Shown here: positions 1 through 8,653 of the stretch, piece after piece
How positions within the stretch are numbered: position 1 is the stretch's first letter
How the letters are laid out: every line of letters begins with the position of its first letter
NCBI RefSeq assembly: GCF_036053395.1
Contig: NZ_CP107942.1
Span: 1,764,501-1,828,500 of the forward strand
Direction: 5' to 3'
Length of the DNA: 64,000 nt
Origin: Actinoplanes sp. NBC_00393
GTDB taxonomy: Bacteria; Actinomycetota; Actinomycetes; Mycobacteriales; Micromonosporaceae
Notes under the pieces: model-generated
The model's input: only the letters and a program-made list of their open reading frames with translations
Told to the model about the DNA's origin: nothing
The model's database searches: none
Program-made: the position numbers and the translations under genes

Positions 1-1343
1 GCCAGCTCGTGCAGCAGATAGGTCTTGCCGTGCCCGAACGGCGCCAGCACCACGATCAGGTGCCCGTCCGGGTCGGCGACCCAGGACAGCAGCCGGTCCC
101 GCAGCGGTTCGGCGAGGATCTCCCGGCCCGGCGGTTCCCGGTAGCGCTGCGGAACGTAGCCGGCTGCGGGATAGCGGTTGTCGGCGGTCAGGACCGTGTG
201 CTGGCTGGCCACGAAGGCGGGCAGGTCGACACCGGTCTGGAACAGCAGCAGTGAGCGGAGGTCGACGCCGGACTGCGCGGCCTGCTCCCGCAGCCCGGCG
301 TCGGCCGGGCGCCCGGTGTGGATCAGGGTGCATTCCGAGATGTCGTACCCGCGGGCCCGGTACCGGGCGAGCAGCGACTCGGCGGTCGCCACGTCCTCCG
401 GTCCGACGTCGCCGTCCCGGACCAGCAGCACGTGCTCGACCGGGAACCGCCGCTGCCGGAACTGCACGTGGCCCTTCGCGTACAGGTGCTCGATGCCGAA
501 CCGGACGCTGACGCTCACCTCGGTGCCGGCCAGGTCCGGGTCGTAGCCGGCCGCCTCGATGACCCGGCTGAGGAGCCCGGCCGGCTGCTGCTGCGGGACC
601 GGCGCGTCGTCCGGTTGGCCGGTGCCGGAGACCAGCGCCAGGAGACCGGCCCGGTCGGTGTTGACCTGCCGGGGCTCCGGGAAGCCGGCCGCCCGCACCC
701 GTCGGCGGACCCGGTCGAACAGCGCGGACATCGGCAGCGGCCCGCCCGGTCCGCGCTGTGCGGCGGTCAGGACGTCGAGGAGGGCGCCGGTGAACGCGGT
801 GTGCGGCTCGCCCGGCGGCGCGAACGACGGCAACACGTCTGAGCTGGAAGTCAGCACGTACGCGCCGAAGATGTCCACCTGCGGCCCGAGCTCGGACTGC
901 GACAACTGCCCGATCGCCCGCCCGCTGTAGCAGCAGTCCAGAATGACCAGCCTGACCTCGGCGGCGCTGCTGCGCACCTGCTCGGCGACCTCGGTGTACG
1001 GCACCGAGGTCCACGACTGGCGCGGATCGGTCCCGGAGACGGCGAGACGCAGGCCGCCGTCGTCACTGGGCAGGCCATGGCCGGTGAAGTAGACCAGCAG
1101 CATGTCCTCGGCCTGACTCGCGGCCTCGTGGAGCGGCTCCATCACGGCGGCCAGGTCCGGCGGGTCGGGCACCATCCGGCAGACCGCCGGGTCAATGCCG
1201 GTGGCGTCCGGGTCGGTCAGGAGCCGGTGCAGCGCGGCGAGGTTGCCGGCTACGGCGGGCACGTCGTCCAGGCCGGGGTGCACGTACTTGGCGGCGCCGA
1301 TCAGCACCACCCGGGAGCGTCGCGGGTCGGGCAGCCGCGCCAC
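1..1343 (-). CDS. Caspase-like protease with P-loop NTPase region (partial, 3' end outside window)
   Basis: Only the first 447 codons lie in the window. Residues about 1-240 form a caspase-like (clan CD) peptidase: the catalytic His is H89 in FTGHG and the Cys is C137 or C138 in DCCYSG. A middle region (about 270-420) of alternating strands and helices, which I cannot assign firmly, leads to a P-loop, FGHGKT, ending at T441, which looks like the start of a NACHT/STAND-type NTPase. The GTG start is the first start codon after an in-frame TGA at 1371-1373. The small EACC1-like gene lies 46 nt upstream on the same strand. This arrangement matches bacterial conflict systems in which a caspase effector is coupled to an NTPase that senses invasion. 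Family call is firm; the target and trigger are unknown. Confidence 0.85.
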   Translation of the reverse strand, partial: MARLPDPRRSRVVLIGAAKYVHPGLDDVPAVAGNLAALHRLLTDPDATGIDPAVCRMVPDPPDLAAVMEPLHEAASQAEDMLLVYFTGHGLPSDDGGLRLAVSGTDPRQSWTSVPYTEVAEQVRSSAAEVRLVILDCCYSGRAIGQLSQSELGPQVDIFGAYVLTSSSDVLPSFAPPGEPHTAFTGALLDVLTAAQRGPGGPLPMSALFDRVRRRVRAAGFPEPRQVNTDRAGLLALVSGTGQPDDAPVPQQQPAGLLSRVIEAAGYDPDLAGTEVSVSVRFGIEHLYAKGHVQFRQRRFPVEHVLLVRDGDVGPEDVATAESLLARYRARGYDISECTLIHTGRPADAGLREQAAQSGVDLRSLLLFQTGVDLPAFVASQHTVLTADNRYPAAGYVPQRYREPPGREILAEPLRDRLLSWVADPDGHLIVVLAPFGHGKTYLLHEL

Positions 1344-1389
1344 TACTCGCCGCGCCCGGACGGCTGCGTCTCAGCCGAGAGTCGCACCG

Positions 1390-1791
1390 TCACCTCGGCG
1401 GGGTCTGCGGCGGTCGCGGCGCACCGACAGCCTGACCCAACTGGCGCGCGATCTCCTCCGGTCTGGCGTTGGCGGGTCCCTCGTACTCGAACTCGCGATT
1501 GTCGATCTTGATCCGGATGCGGGTGCGGCGGCTCATCGTCCGGGTGGCGAGCCAGCCCCCGACCGCTGTGATCAGGGCCGCGAACACCTCGGGGGAGAGC
1601 GCGGCGGTCTGGACCGCCGCGAGCACGCCGCCGCTCATCTCGCCCGGCCGGACCGGGTGGTGCACCGAGGTCATCCGCAGCCGCGGCACGTCCACGCGTA
1701 GCCAGTCCCGCAGCTTGGCGATCTCCTCACCGGTCGGATCGTCGACCACCTCGATCCGAACGCCACCGTCCACCCCGGTCTCACTCGCCAT
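1390..1791 (-). CDS. EACC1-like effector-associated small protein
   Basis: The 133-residue protein has an N-terminal strand region, a central hydrophobic helix (about residues 75-95, sequence FAALITAVGGWLATRT) and a basic strand RIRIKIDNREFEYEG followed by a short amphipathic tail (PEEIARQLGQ). That organisation is the one described for effector-associated constant component 1, a small protein regularly encoded beside caspase or other effector genes in actinobacteria. It sits directly upstream of the caspase gene on the same strand, which supports the call. The ATG at 1791 is preferred; in-frame TTG/ATG codons up to 1833 are alternatives, and none has a clear Shine-Dalgarno sequence. Its molecular role is not known; it is probably an adaptor or sensor for the caspase. 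Confidence 0.7.
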   Translation of the reverse strand: MASETGVDGGVRIEVVDDPTGEEIAKLRDWLRVDVPRLRMTSVHHPVRPGEMSGGVLAAVQTAALSPEVFAALITAVGGWLATRTMSRRTRIRIKIDNREFEYEGPANARPEEIARQLGQAVGAPRPPQTPPR

Positions 1792-1848
1792 ACCGGCACG
1801 GTAGGCGACCGGCGCGGCGGCGGCCATCATCAATCTGGCTGATGGTGG

Positions 1849-3780
1849 TCAGATGGCGAGCCCAGGTATTCCGGCTGCGGCGTGCCGGCGGGCGTGTCCG
1901 GCCCAGTACACGTACCCGGCGGCCTCGTAGAAATCGGCCGCGGTGCGGAACCGCTCCTCGGCCGCCGCGCTGTCGCCCGTGGACAGTGCCGCGCCTGCGG
2001 CCGCGGCCGCGGCCATCGCCTGCCACACCGGGCCGTCGAACCGGGCTGCCGATTCCGCCGCCGCCAACGCGTGCGCGCAGGACTGCTCGGCATCGCCCAG
2101 AGCCGCGTACGCTTCCGCAGCCACCGGATGCAGCAACGCCCCGCAGGACGGGCAGTCCCCGTGCCGGGCAGCGGCGGCGGCCGCCGCGCGTACCGATCGG
2201 ACTGCGATCTCCGGCTCGCCCAGCTCGACCCGGGCGAACGCCGCGGTGGCGTGGATCCGCGTCCACACGTGCCGCGGCGCCGGCGCGCGGGCGGCGACCG
2301 CCGACGCCTGCCGCAGCGTCGGCCCGACCTCGTCGAACCGTCGCCGGCACACCGCGAGTTCCCCCAGACGCTGCCATGCCACCGCCGCGGCGGCGGAACC
2401 CTCGTCGGCGAGATGGGCGTGCAGGTCCGTGCTCTCGTCCAGACAACCGGCCGCCTCGTCGAAACGCCCGCGCAGCAGCAGCGACTCGCCGAGCAGGCAC
2501 CAGGCGAACGCCTGCGCCCGCACCGACTTGGTCTCGGCGAGGATCTGCCGTGCGAACTCCTCGACGTCCTCCCCGGCATGCAGACGGCGCAGGCCGATGC
2601 ACTGGTGACGGTCGAAGGCCCGGCCGAAGACGCCCGCGTCCAGCGCCGGACCGGAGCGGCTCAGCTCGGCGCCGAGGCCTGCACGCCACTCACCGCGCAG
2701 CTCGCTGACCAGCACCATCGCCTCCTCGGCGCGGCAGGCGTCGTCGGCCGTGCCGTACATGCCCGCGTGCGCGCGGGCGACGTCGGCCAGGGCCAGCGCG
2801 GTGTCGATGTCGCCGCGCAGCCCGGCCTGTTCCGCGCGCAGGCCGACGATCCGGGCCTGCTCGGCCGGGTCGGTGGTGAGCTCCTCGGCCAGACGCAGGT
2901 GGCGTTCGGCCTGCTCGGCGTCGCCTTCGCCCAGGCACGCGGCCGCCGCGGCGCGATGCCGGCGGGCCACCTCCGGCGCGGGAGCGGGAAGTTCCAGCCC
3001 GGATCGGTACGCCGAGAGCGCACCCCGGTTGTCCCCGGCCGCCATCCGCGCGTCGCCGATCTGCTCCCAGAGCAGCGCCGACAGCCGCGGCAGATGCCGG
3101 ACCCGCACTTCGACGTGCAGCTTCCGCGTCTCCGGCCCCGGCGCGGCCATCGCCCGGTACGCCCGCACCGCCTCCTCCCGCCGCCCGTCCAGCGTGAGCG
3201 CCCGCAGGAGCCGGACCTGCGCCGACGGGTCGGCGACCAGCAGCCGGGACACCCGCGCGGCCTCGGCGAGCTGGCCGGTGGCCTCCAGCAGTCCCGCGTA
3301 CTCCTCCAGCGCTGCAACGTGGTCCCGGTGCAGGTCGGCGCGGTGCGGCTCAAGCCAGTCGTCGTCCTCGCCCGGCAGCAGCCCACCGCGATACAGCGAG
3401 ACGGCCGACGCGTAGTCGTGCGGGGATTGCGACCGGCGGGCCCGCGCGATGCCGGCCCGGAACTCCACCACGTCGACCCAGATCCGCTCGGCCGGCAGAC
3501 CGATCATGTCGCCGATCGACTCGATGGGCAGGACGTCGTAGCGTCCCGCGTACATCCGGCGGACCAGGTGCACGGTCTTGCGGAGGTTGGCGGCCGCGGC
3601 CCGCGGGGTGACGCCCGGCCAGAGCAGGGCGGCGAGACGGTCCCGGCGCAGGCGGTGGCGCGGTGCCAGGCAGAGGAGTTTGACGAGGGCGGCGGTCTTG
3701 CGGCGGGTCCACAACTCGTCGGGGACGGCGGCGTCGCCGTACGTCACCCGGAAGCCGCCCAGCAGCTCCAGCCGAACCAC
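1849..3780 (-). CDS. SARP/BTAD-type transcriptional regulator with TPR-like tail
   Basis: A 643-residue regulator. Residues about 1-95 form an OmpR-type winged helix (LELLGGFRV, then RRDRLAALLWPG and ANLRKTVHLVRR), and about 100-250 a bacterial transcriptional activation domain (DYASAVSLYRGGLLPGEDDDW). The remainder is Ala/Arg-rich helical repeats of TPR type. No NB-ARC or AAA module is present between them, unlike large AfsR-type regulators. The GTG at 3780 is chosen over the GTG at 3831 because GGGGAGG lies 5 nt upstream of it. The gene is divergent from the reductase at 3961 and may control it or the caspase locus downstream; neither is proven. Confidence 0.8.
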   Translation of the reverse strand: MVRLELLGGFRVTYGDAAVPDELWTRRKTAALVKLLCLAPRHRLRRDRLAALLWPGVTPRAAAANLRKTVHLVRRMYAGRYDVLPIESIGDMIGLPAERIWVDVVEFRAGIARARRSQSPHDYASAVSLYRGGLLPGEDDDWLEPHRADLHRDHVAALEEYAGLLEATGQLAEAARVSRLLVADPSAQVRLLRALTLDGRREEAVRAYRAMAAPGPETRKLHVEVRVRHLPRLSALLWEQIGDARMAAGDNRGALSAYRSGLELPAPAPEVARRHRAAAAACLGEGDAEQAERHLRLAEELTTDPAEQARIVGLRAEQAGLRGDIDTALALADVARAHAGMYGTADDACRAEEAMVLVSELRGEWRAGLGAELSRSGPALDAGVFGRAFDRHQCIGLRRLHAGEDVEEFARQILAETKSVRAQAFAWCLLGESLLLRGRFDEAAGCLDESTDLHAHLADEGSAAAAVAWQRLGELAVCRRRFDEVGPTLRQASAVAARAPAPRHVWTRIHATAAFARVELGEPEIAVRSVRAAAAAAARHGDCPSCGALLHPVAAEAYAALGDAEQSCAHALAAAESAARFDGPVWQAMAAAAAAGAALSTGDSAAAEERFRTAADFYEAAGYVYWAGHARRHAAAGIPGLAI

Positions 3781-3960
3781 ATCGACCTCCCCGGCGGCCC
3801 GGTGTGTCCGGCGCGTGCGTCGCGCCGCCACTCACCATGCCAGCCTGAGCGGCCGGGACAGCTGTCAGAAGAGGGACAGCCGTCGATCGCAACCTTTCCG
3901 CCCACCGGGTAAGCAATGCTTGCGCCTGCCGCAGGCTCACCTCCGGTGGACTTGATCACC

Positions 3961-4848
3961 ATGCAGCTGCGGATCGACCGGCGTTCGGCCATCGCGGAGG
4001 GTGTGGTCGCGCTCGACCTGCGCCGCCCCGAGGGTGGCGCGCTTCCCTCCTGGGCGCCGGGTGCGCACATAGATCTGCGCTTCAACCCCTCTCTGGTACG
4101 CCCATACTCGCTCTGCGGCGACCCGGCCGACCGCTCGGTGTGGCGCCTGGCCGTGCAACTCGAACCGGACGGCCGTGGCGGCTCGATACACGCCCACCAG
4201 CTCGCCGAGGGCGACCTGGTGCAGGTCAGCGGCCCGCGGAACAACTTCGCCCTCGAGCCCGCGCCGCGCTACCTGTTCCTGGCCGGCGGCATCGGCATCA
4301 CCCCGCTGCTGCCCATGCTCGCCGCCGCCTCCGACTGGCAGCTGCACTACGGCGGCCGCACACTGCCTTTCCGGGACGAGCTGACCGCACGGTACGGCGC
4401 ACAGGTCACCATTCATCCCGGCCTGCTCGACCTGGACCGGATCCTCGACGACCTGTCACCCGGCACCCTGGTCTACTGCTGCGGCCCGTCGTCCCTGCTC
4501 GACGCGGTGTCCGCCCGCTGCCCCGCCGAGATGCTGCGGCTGGAACGCTTCGACCCGGTCCCACTCGCGCCGTCCGCCGAGCGCAGGTTCGAGGTCGAAC
4601 TGGTCCGCACCGGCGTGACCGTCACCGTCCCGCCGGACCGCACGATCCTGCAGATGGCCGACGAGGCCGGCGCCCCGGTCTCGTTCTCCTGCCGGGAGGG
4701 CACCTGTGGCACCTGCGAGACCCCGGTCCTCGACGGCGAGGTCGACCACCGCGACAGCCTGCTGACCCCCGCCGAGCGGGCCGCCCACGACACCATGTTC
4801 ATCTGCGTCTCCCGCGCCGCCGGCGCTCGCCTCGTGCTCGACCTGTGA
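3961..4848 (+). CDS. PDR/VanB-type flavin and 2Fe-2S oxidoreductase
   Basis: A 295-residue reductase that passes electrons from NAD(P)H through flavin to a plant-type 2Fe-2S cluster, the partner type used by Rieske oxygenases and similar demethylases. Order of domains: FMN-binding beta-barrel with RPYSLCG (about residues 45-51), pyridine-nucleotide domain with AGGIGITPLLPML, and C-terminal ferredoxin with CREGTCGTCE and a later Cys in MFICVSRA. This order is characteristic of phthalate dioxygenase reductase rather than FNR with N-terminal ferredoxin. ATG 3961 gives the family's usual N-terminus; an in-frame ATG at 3916 would add 15 residues. No oxygenase component is adjacent, so its partner is unknown. 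Confidence 0.88.
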   Translation: MQLRIDRRSAIAEGVVALDLRRPEGGALPSWAPGAHIDLRFNPSLVRPYSLCGDPADRSVWRLAVQLEPDGRGGSIHAHQLAEGDLVQVSGPRNNFALEPAPRYLFLAGGIGITPLLPMLAAASDWQLHYGGRTLPFRDELTARYGAQVTIHPGLLDLDRILDDLSPGTLVYCCGPSSLLDAVSARCPAEMLRLERFDPVPLAPSAERRFEVELVRTGVTVTVPPDRTILQMADEAGAPVSFSCREGTCGTCETPVLDGEVDHRDSLLTPAERAAHDTMFICVSRAAGARLVLDL

Positions 4849-4923
4849 CAAGCCGGTGGTGACCCGGGTGCCGTTCGGTTACCCCCCTGTCTTTCCTGGT
4901 CACCGCCTCATAGTGTCGTCCGC

Positions 4924-5307
4924 ATGACGACCGAGAACATCGCCCTCGCCCCGATCGCCGCCGTTGCCGCCGCCGCTCTGCCGGCCGCCGACCACCTCGA
5001 CGAGATGATGGCCCGGGTCGGTGTCGACGGTCTCGTCGCCGCCTACGCTTCGCCGGCCCTGCTGGCCCGGATCGACCAGCACGCGGCTGAGGTACGTGAG
5101 GCGCTGACCGACGCGGGCCGCGCCATCGACGCCGAGGGCCTGTCCGCGTACGCCCGCTCGATCGCCGCCGGCGCGGTCCGGATGGGCCGCTCGGTGCCGC
5201 AGCCCGGCGCGGCCCCGCAGACCCCCGCCGAGTGGCTCACCGCCGACTGGCACCTGCTCCGCCTGCTCGCCGTCTGCCAGATCGCCGAGGCCGCCGACCT
5301 CCTCTGA
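4924..5307 (+). CDS. DUF6401-like small actinobacterial protein
   Basis: A 127-residue, Ala-rich, mainly helical protein with no signal peptide or membrane segment. The pattern of a helix ending in LLARIDQHAAEVREAL, a middle containing LSAYARSIAAGA and a C-terminal TADWHLLRLLAVCQIAEAA is what I recall for the DUF6401 family, which is linked to natural-product clusters in some actinomycetes. Nothing in the neighbourhood is a biosynthetic cluster, so no function is proposed. The 7 bp inverted repeat GGTGACC / GGTCACC just upstream (4857-4904) may terminate the preceding reductase gene. Confidence 0.65.
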   Translation: MTTENIALAPIAAVAAAALPAADHLDEMMARVGVDGLVAAYASPALLARIDQHAAEVREALTDAGRAIDAEGLSAYARSIAAGAVRMGRSVPQPGAAPQTPAEWLTADWHLLRLLAVCQIAEAADLL

Positions 5308-5499
5308 CCCACCCCGGCCCGCGACCATGGTGAACGGCCGTGATCGTGCACGAGCAGTCACCCCGTCCGTGGCGGACGAGATCCGAGCGGTGAAGCAGTG
5401 GGAGGCCGAGGCCCCAGGGCACTCGATCGGCCGAATGTGATTGTCCACGCCGAACTCGGTGCTCCTCCGGTGTAGCCGTCCTGAGGTTACATAGGAGGC

Positions 5500-6237
5500 A
5501 TGACCGACGAGGGTGACAGCAAGACGATCCGCCGGGTCGCGGAGCTGCTGGAGCGGCTCGCGAACGGCACCGCCGAGGAGGCCGAACAGGCTGCCGGTGA
5601 GCTGCGCACACTGCTGCGGGAGATCGGCTACCACGGGCAGACCGGGCCGCTGGTGCGCAAGGTTCTCGCACCCTGGGAGCCGCTCCTGGACCGGTCGGCG
5701 GTCCCGCGGATCACGCCCGCCGACTGGGCCCGGCGCCGCCGCGCCGACCGGGCGGCGCGGCGCAAACACGTCGGCGCGGCCACCCACATGCGGCTCGGCC
5801 CCGCGTGGCAGCTGATCGACTGGCCGCTGGACGGTTTCGCGTGGGCCGGCACGGAGTACGACGTACGCGAACGCTTCCTCGCCATCGGCCCCGGCGGCGT
5901 CTACGCGGTGCTGATCGTCGACCACGGCCGGGCCCGGGTGACGCTCTCCGGCGACATCGTGCAGATCGACAACAAGCGCCCGCCGTACCTGCCTGAGGCC
6001 CGCCGCACCGCCCGGCAGGCCAGCCAGATCCTGACCGCCGCAGCCGGTTCCGCGGTGCGGGTGAATCCGGTGGTGGCCTTCGACGGCGCCGGCGTGATCA
6101 GCGTGCACGGCCTGCCGAAGGACTGCCTGGTCAGCGGCCTGAAGGACCTGGACAAGCTGCTGCTCGCCGGCGGTTCCCGGATCAGCCCGGACACGGCGGA
6201 GAAGCTCGCGGCGGCCGCGAGCCGGTTGCGCTCATAG
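5500..6237 (+). CDS. NERD-like domain protein, longer paralogue
   Basis: A 245-residue protein of unknown function. Residues about 1-90 are a helical, charged region (AELLERLANGTAEEAEQAAG) and 100-245 form an alpha/beta domain with GPAWQLIDWPLDG, RFLAIGPGGVYAVLI, DHGRARVTLSGDIV and VHGLPKDCLV. The GPGGVYAVL element resembles the core of NERD (nuclease-related) domains, but the expected acidic-Lys catalytic pair after it is not evident. A shorter homologue lies at 10614-11114, with the same motifs in the same order. ATG 5500 follows AGGAGG very closely. A degenerate nuclease fold acting in binding is one possibility; the family call is an inference. Confidence 0.6.
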   Translation: MTDEGDSKTIRRVAELLERLANGTAEEAEQAAGELRTLLREIGYHGQTGPLVRKVLAPWEPLLDRSAVPRITPADWARRRRADRAARRKHVGAATHMRLGPAWQLIDWPLDGFAWAGTEYDVRERFLAIGPGGVYAVLIVDHGRARVTLSGDIVQIDNKRPPYLPEARRTARQASQILTAAAGSAVRVNPVVAFDGAGVISVHGLPKDCLVSGLKDLDKLLLAGGSRISPDTAEKLAAAASRLRS

Positions 6238-6272
6238 TTGCACAATACCTCTTGCACAACATCTCTTGTGCA
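6238..6272 (+). promoter_or_regulatory. Probable operator of the ArsR-MFS operon
   Basis: Three half-sites spaced exactly 14 bp apart precede the regulator gene: TTGCACAA at 6238-6245, TTGCACAA at 6252-6259 and the inverted TTGTGCA at 6266-6272. The second and third make a 7 bp perfect inverted repeat around a 6 bp spacer. The site ends 15 bp before the regulator start, a normal position for autorepression by an ArsR-type protein. Confidence 0.65.
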
Positions 6273-6287
6273 TGTCACGGTGGTGGC

Positions 6288-6854
6288 ATGACGAGTGATG
6301 AAGTGCGCCGCGTCACCGATGCCCGGGTGCTTGCGGCCCTGTCCCATCCACTGCGCCGCCGGCTGATGGACGTGCTGAAGGTGCAGGGCCCGTCGACCGC
6401 GAGCAGCCTGGCCACGGCCACCGGCCAGGCCGTCGGCAACGTCAGCCACCACCTGCGCGTCCTCGGCGACTGCGGCCTGCTCGAGGAGGCGCCCGAGCTG
6501 GCCCGCGACCGGCGGGAACGCTGGTGGCGGCTGGTCACCCGATCACTGAGCTGGTCCACCGAGGACTTCCGCGACGACCCGGCCACCGCCGCCGTCGCCG
6601 AGGCCGCCGAGTCGCTCAACCTCGACCATCACACGCAGCAGGTGCGGGCCTGGTTCGCCGCTCCCGACGAGGAGAAGGCGCGGTGGGGCCAGAGCGCGTT
6701 CTCGACCGACCAGTGGCTGCACCTCACTCCCGAGGAGTTGCAGCAGGTCAGCGACGAGATCCGCGAGGTGCTCGACCGCTGGCGGGACCGCCCCGCGGGC
6801 GGGGATCGCCGGACCGTTTTCGTGTACGCGTACGGCGTACCCGGAAAGCCGTGA
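6288..6854 (+). CDS. ArsR-type winged-helix regulator of the adjacent MFS exporter
   Basis: A 188-residue regulator with a winged helix at residues 10-85: ALSHPLRRRLMDVL, then the recognition region GQAVGNVSHHLRVLGDCGLLEEA and a wing rich in Arg. The C-terminal half is helical and probably binds ligand; there is no Cys-based metal site of the classical ArsR kind. The ATG at 6288 follows GGTGG. An inverted repeat sits immediately upstream, and the stop codon overlaps the GTG of the MFS gene (GTGA), so the two are translated together. The usual logic is repression of the exporter until its substrate binds; the substrate is unknown. Confidence 0.85.
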   Translation: MTSDEVRRVTDARVLAALSHPLRRRLMDVLKVQGPSTASSLATATGQAVGNVSHHLRVLGDCGLLEEAPELARDRRERWWRLVTRSLSWSTEDFRDDPATAAVAEAAESLNLDHHTQQVRAWFAAPDEEKARWGQSAFSTDQWLHLTPEELQQVSDEIREVLDRWRDRPAGGDRRTVFVYAYGVPGKP

Positions 6855-8092
6855 CCACCCTCATCGCCCGGCCGGTCGACCGCGACTTCCGGTTGTTCTG
6901 GGCCGGGCAGACAGCCAGCCGATTCGGCAGCTCCATCACCTCGGTCGCCCTGCCGCTCGTCGCGGTCGGCACACTTGACGCCTCGACGTTGCAGGTCGCG
7001 ATGCTGCAGGCCGCGGTCTGGGCGCCCTGGCTGCTGATCGGACTGCCGGCCGGCGTCTGGGTCGACCGGTTGCCGCGTCGTCCCGTACTGATCATCTGTG
7101 ATCTTCTGGGCCTGCTGCTCTTCGTGAGCGTGCCGGTCGCGGCCTGGCTCGGCGTCCTCGGCATCGGCCACCTGCTCGCGGTGGCGTTCCTGGCCGGCGT
7201 GGTGTCGGTGTTCTTCGAGACCGCCTACCAGGTCTATCTGCCCTCGCTGCTGCCCACCGAGCGCCTCGCCGAGGGCAACGCCAAACTGCAGGGCAGCGAG
7301 GCGACCGCCCAGGTGGCCGGTCCGGGCGCGGCCGGCCTGCTCGCACAGGCCTTCGGCGCCGTCGCCGGCCTGCTGGCCGACGCCGCCAGCTTCCTGATCT
7401 CCGGGATCTGCCTCCTCGCCATGCGGCATCGCGAGCCACCCAGAACGGCGCCGGCCACGCAGCGCGCATTGTTGCCCGAGATCGGTACGGGCCTCAGGTT
7501 CCTGATCCACGACCCCTACCTGCGGGTGATGGCCGCCTACGGCGCGATGTCGAACCTGGCCCTGCACGGCTACCAGGCCATCCTGATAGTCTTCCTGATC
7601 CGCTCGGTCGGCATCAGCCCCGGCACGGTCGGCGTGGTCGTCGCCGCGATGAGCACCGGCGGCGTACTCGGCGCCTTCCTCGCCACCCGCATCGCCCGCC
7701 GCTTCGGCACCGCCCACGGCATGCTGCTGTGCCAGCTGGGCGCCGCCCCGTTCGCGCTGCTCATCCCCCTCACCGCCCCCGGCTGGCGGCTCGCCCTGCT
7801 GATCACCGCCGGCGTAGCCATCGGCGCCGGCGTGGTAGCCGGCAACGTCATCAAGGGCAGCTTCCGCCAGGCTTACACGCCGCGGCACCTGCTCGGCCGC
7901 GTGCTGACCAGCATGCAGTTGCTCAACTACGGCACGATCCCGCTGGGCGCCCTGCTCGGCGGCGTGCTCGGCACCACGCTGGGCCTGCGACCGGCGCTGT
8001 GGCTGACCACCAGCCTGGTCGTTGCCGCCACCGGCATCCTGCTGCTCGGCCCGATCCGCAAACACCGGGATCTGCCGCTCGCCCCGGCCTGA
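6851..8092 (+). CDS. MFS transporter, EntS/drug-exporter type
   Basis: A 413-residue inner-membrane protein with about 10-12 hydrophobic segments. It opens with RDFRLFWAGQTASRFGSSI, typical of the MFS_3 (enterobactin exporter-like) group, and has the inter-helix motif GVWVDRLPRRPVL after the second segment. The GTG start at 6851 overlaps the regulator's TGA. A longer open frame begins at 6524 but lies inside the regulator gene and is not the start. Pairing with an ArsR-type regulator points to efflux of a small toxic compound. Confidence 0.88.
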   Translation: MTTLIARPVDRDFRLFWAGQTASRFGSSITSVALPLVAVGTLDASTLQVAMLQAAVWAPWLLIGLPAGVWVDRLPRRPVLIICDLLGLLLFVSVPVAAWLGVLGIGHLLAVAFLAGVVSVFFETAYQVYLPSLLPTERLAEGNAKLQGSEATAQVAGPGAAGLLAQAFGAVAGLLADAASFLISGICLLAMRHREPPRTAPATQRALLPEIGTGLRFLIHDPYLRVMAAYGAMSNLALHGYQAILIVFLIRSVGISPGTVGVVVAAMSTGGVLGAFLATRIARRFGTAHGMLLCQLGAAPFALLIPLTAPGWRLALLITAGVAIGAGVVAGNVIKGSFRQAYTPRHLLGRVLTSMQLLNYGTIPLGALLGGVLGTTLGLRPALWLTTSLVVAATGILLLGPIRKHRDLPLAPA

Positions 8093-8653
8093 ACATCCGA
8101 GGCCCAGCCCGCCCAGCCCTGCCCACCTGCGGCCAGCCCCGCCTAGCCCAGCCGAGCCCACCCGCGGACAGCCCCGCCTACGCCCGGCCCGGCCTTGCTC
8201 GGCCCGGCCCTGCCGTGCCATGCCCGGCCCTGCCGTGCCATGCCCGGCCCTGCCGGTCCGGTCCGGTCCGGTCCTGCCCTGCCGGTCCGGTCCGGTCCGG
8301 TCCGGTCCGGCCGAGCCCACCCGCGGCCAGCCGCGGCCAGTCCGCCCAGCCGGGCTACCCGCGGTCAGCCCTCGCTCAGCCCCCAATCGGGCTCACCGCG
8401 GCCGGCCCAGCCCTGCCCAGCTGCAACAGCCCCGCACAGCCCGCCCGGCTCGCTCAGCCCGGTCAGCCGCGCTCAGCCTGCTAAGCCCGCCCGACCTAGC
8501 CGGCGCCACCGGCCGCCGGGCTACTTCTCGAAGCAGCTCCAACGAATCCGGCCAGGTTGTGCCTTAGCACCACCGGCCACCAACCGCCTCGGTCACCAGC
8601 GTTACCTGCGTGGGCGGCGGCTCGGCACTGCGGGCCGCCGCTCGGGCACGTTA
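8093..8653. repeat. Gene-free low-complexity DNA before the insertion sequence
   Basis: No credible gene here. The stretch is made of CCCAGCCC-like runs, a roughly 20 bp unit (GGCCCTGCCGTGCCATGCCC) in tandem near 8200-8250, and GGTCC pentamers in two blocks between about 8254 and 8311. Long open frames on both strands arise from the absence of A/T-rich stops and encode only Pro/Ala/Arg-rich sequence. The last 53 bases (8601-8653) are the left part of the repeat unit interrupted by the insertion sequence. Confidence 0.75.

Noticed and set aside
5360..5430. A short frame ending in a plausible helix (ADEIRAVKQWEAEAPG)
   Set aside because: No start signal and too short to support.
6629..8386. 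A 585-codon minus-strand frame
   Set aside because: It is antisense to the regulator and MFS genes and runs into low-complexity DNA; its translation is Gly-, Gln- and Asp-rich with no fold features.
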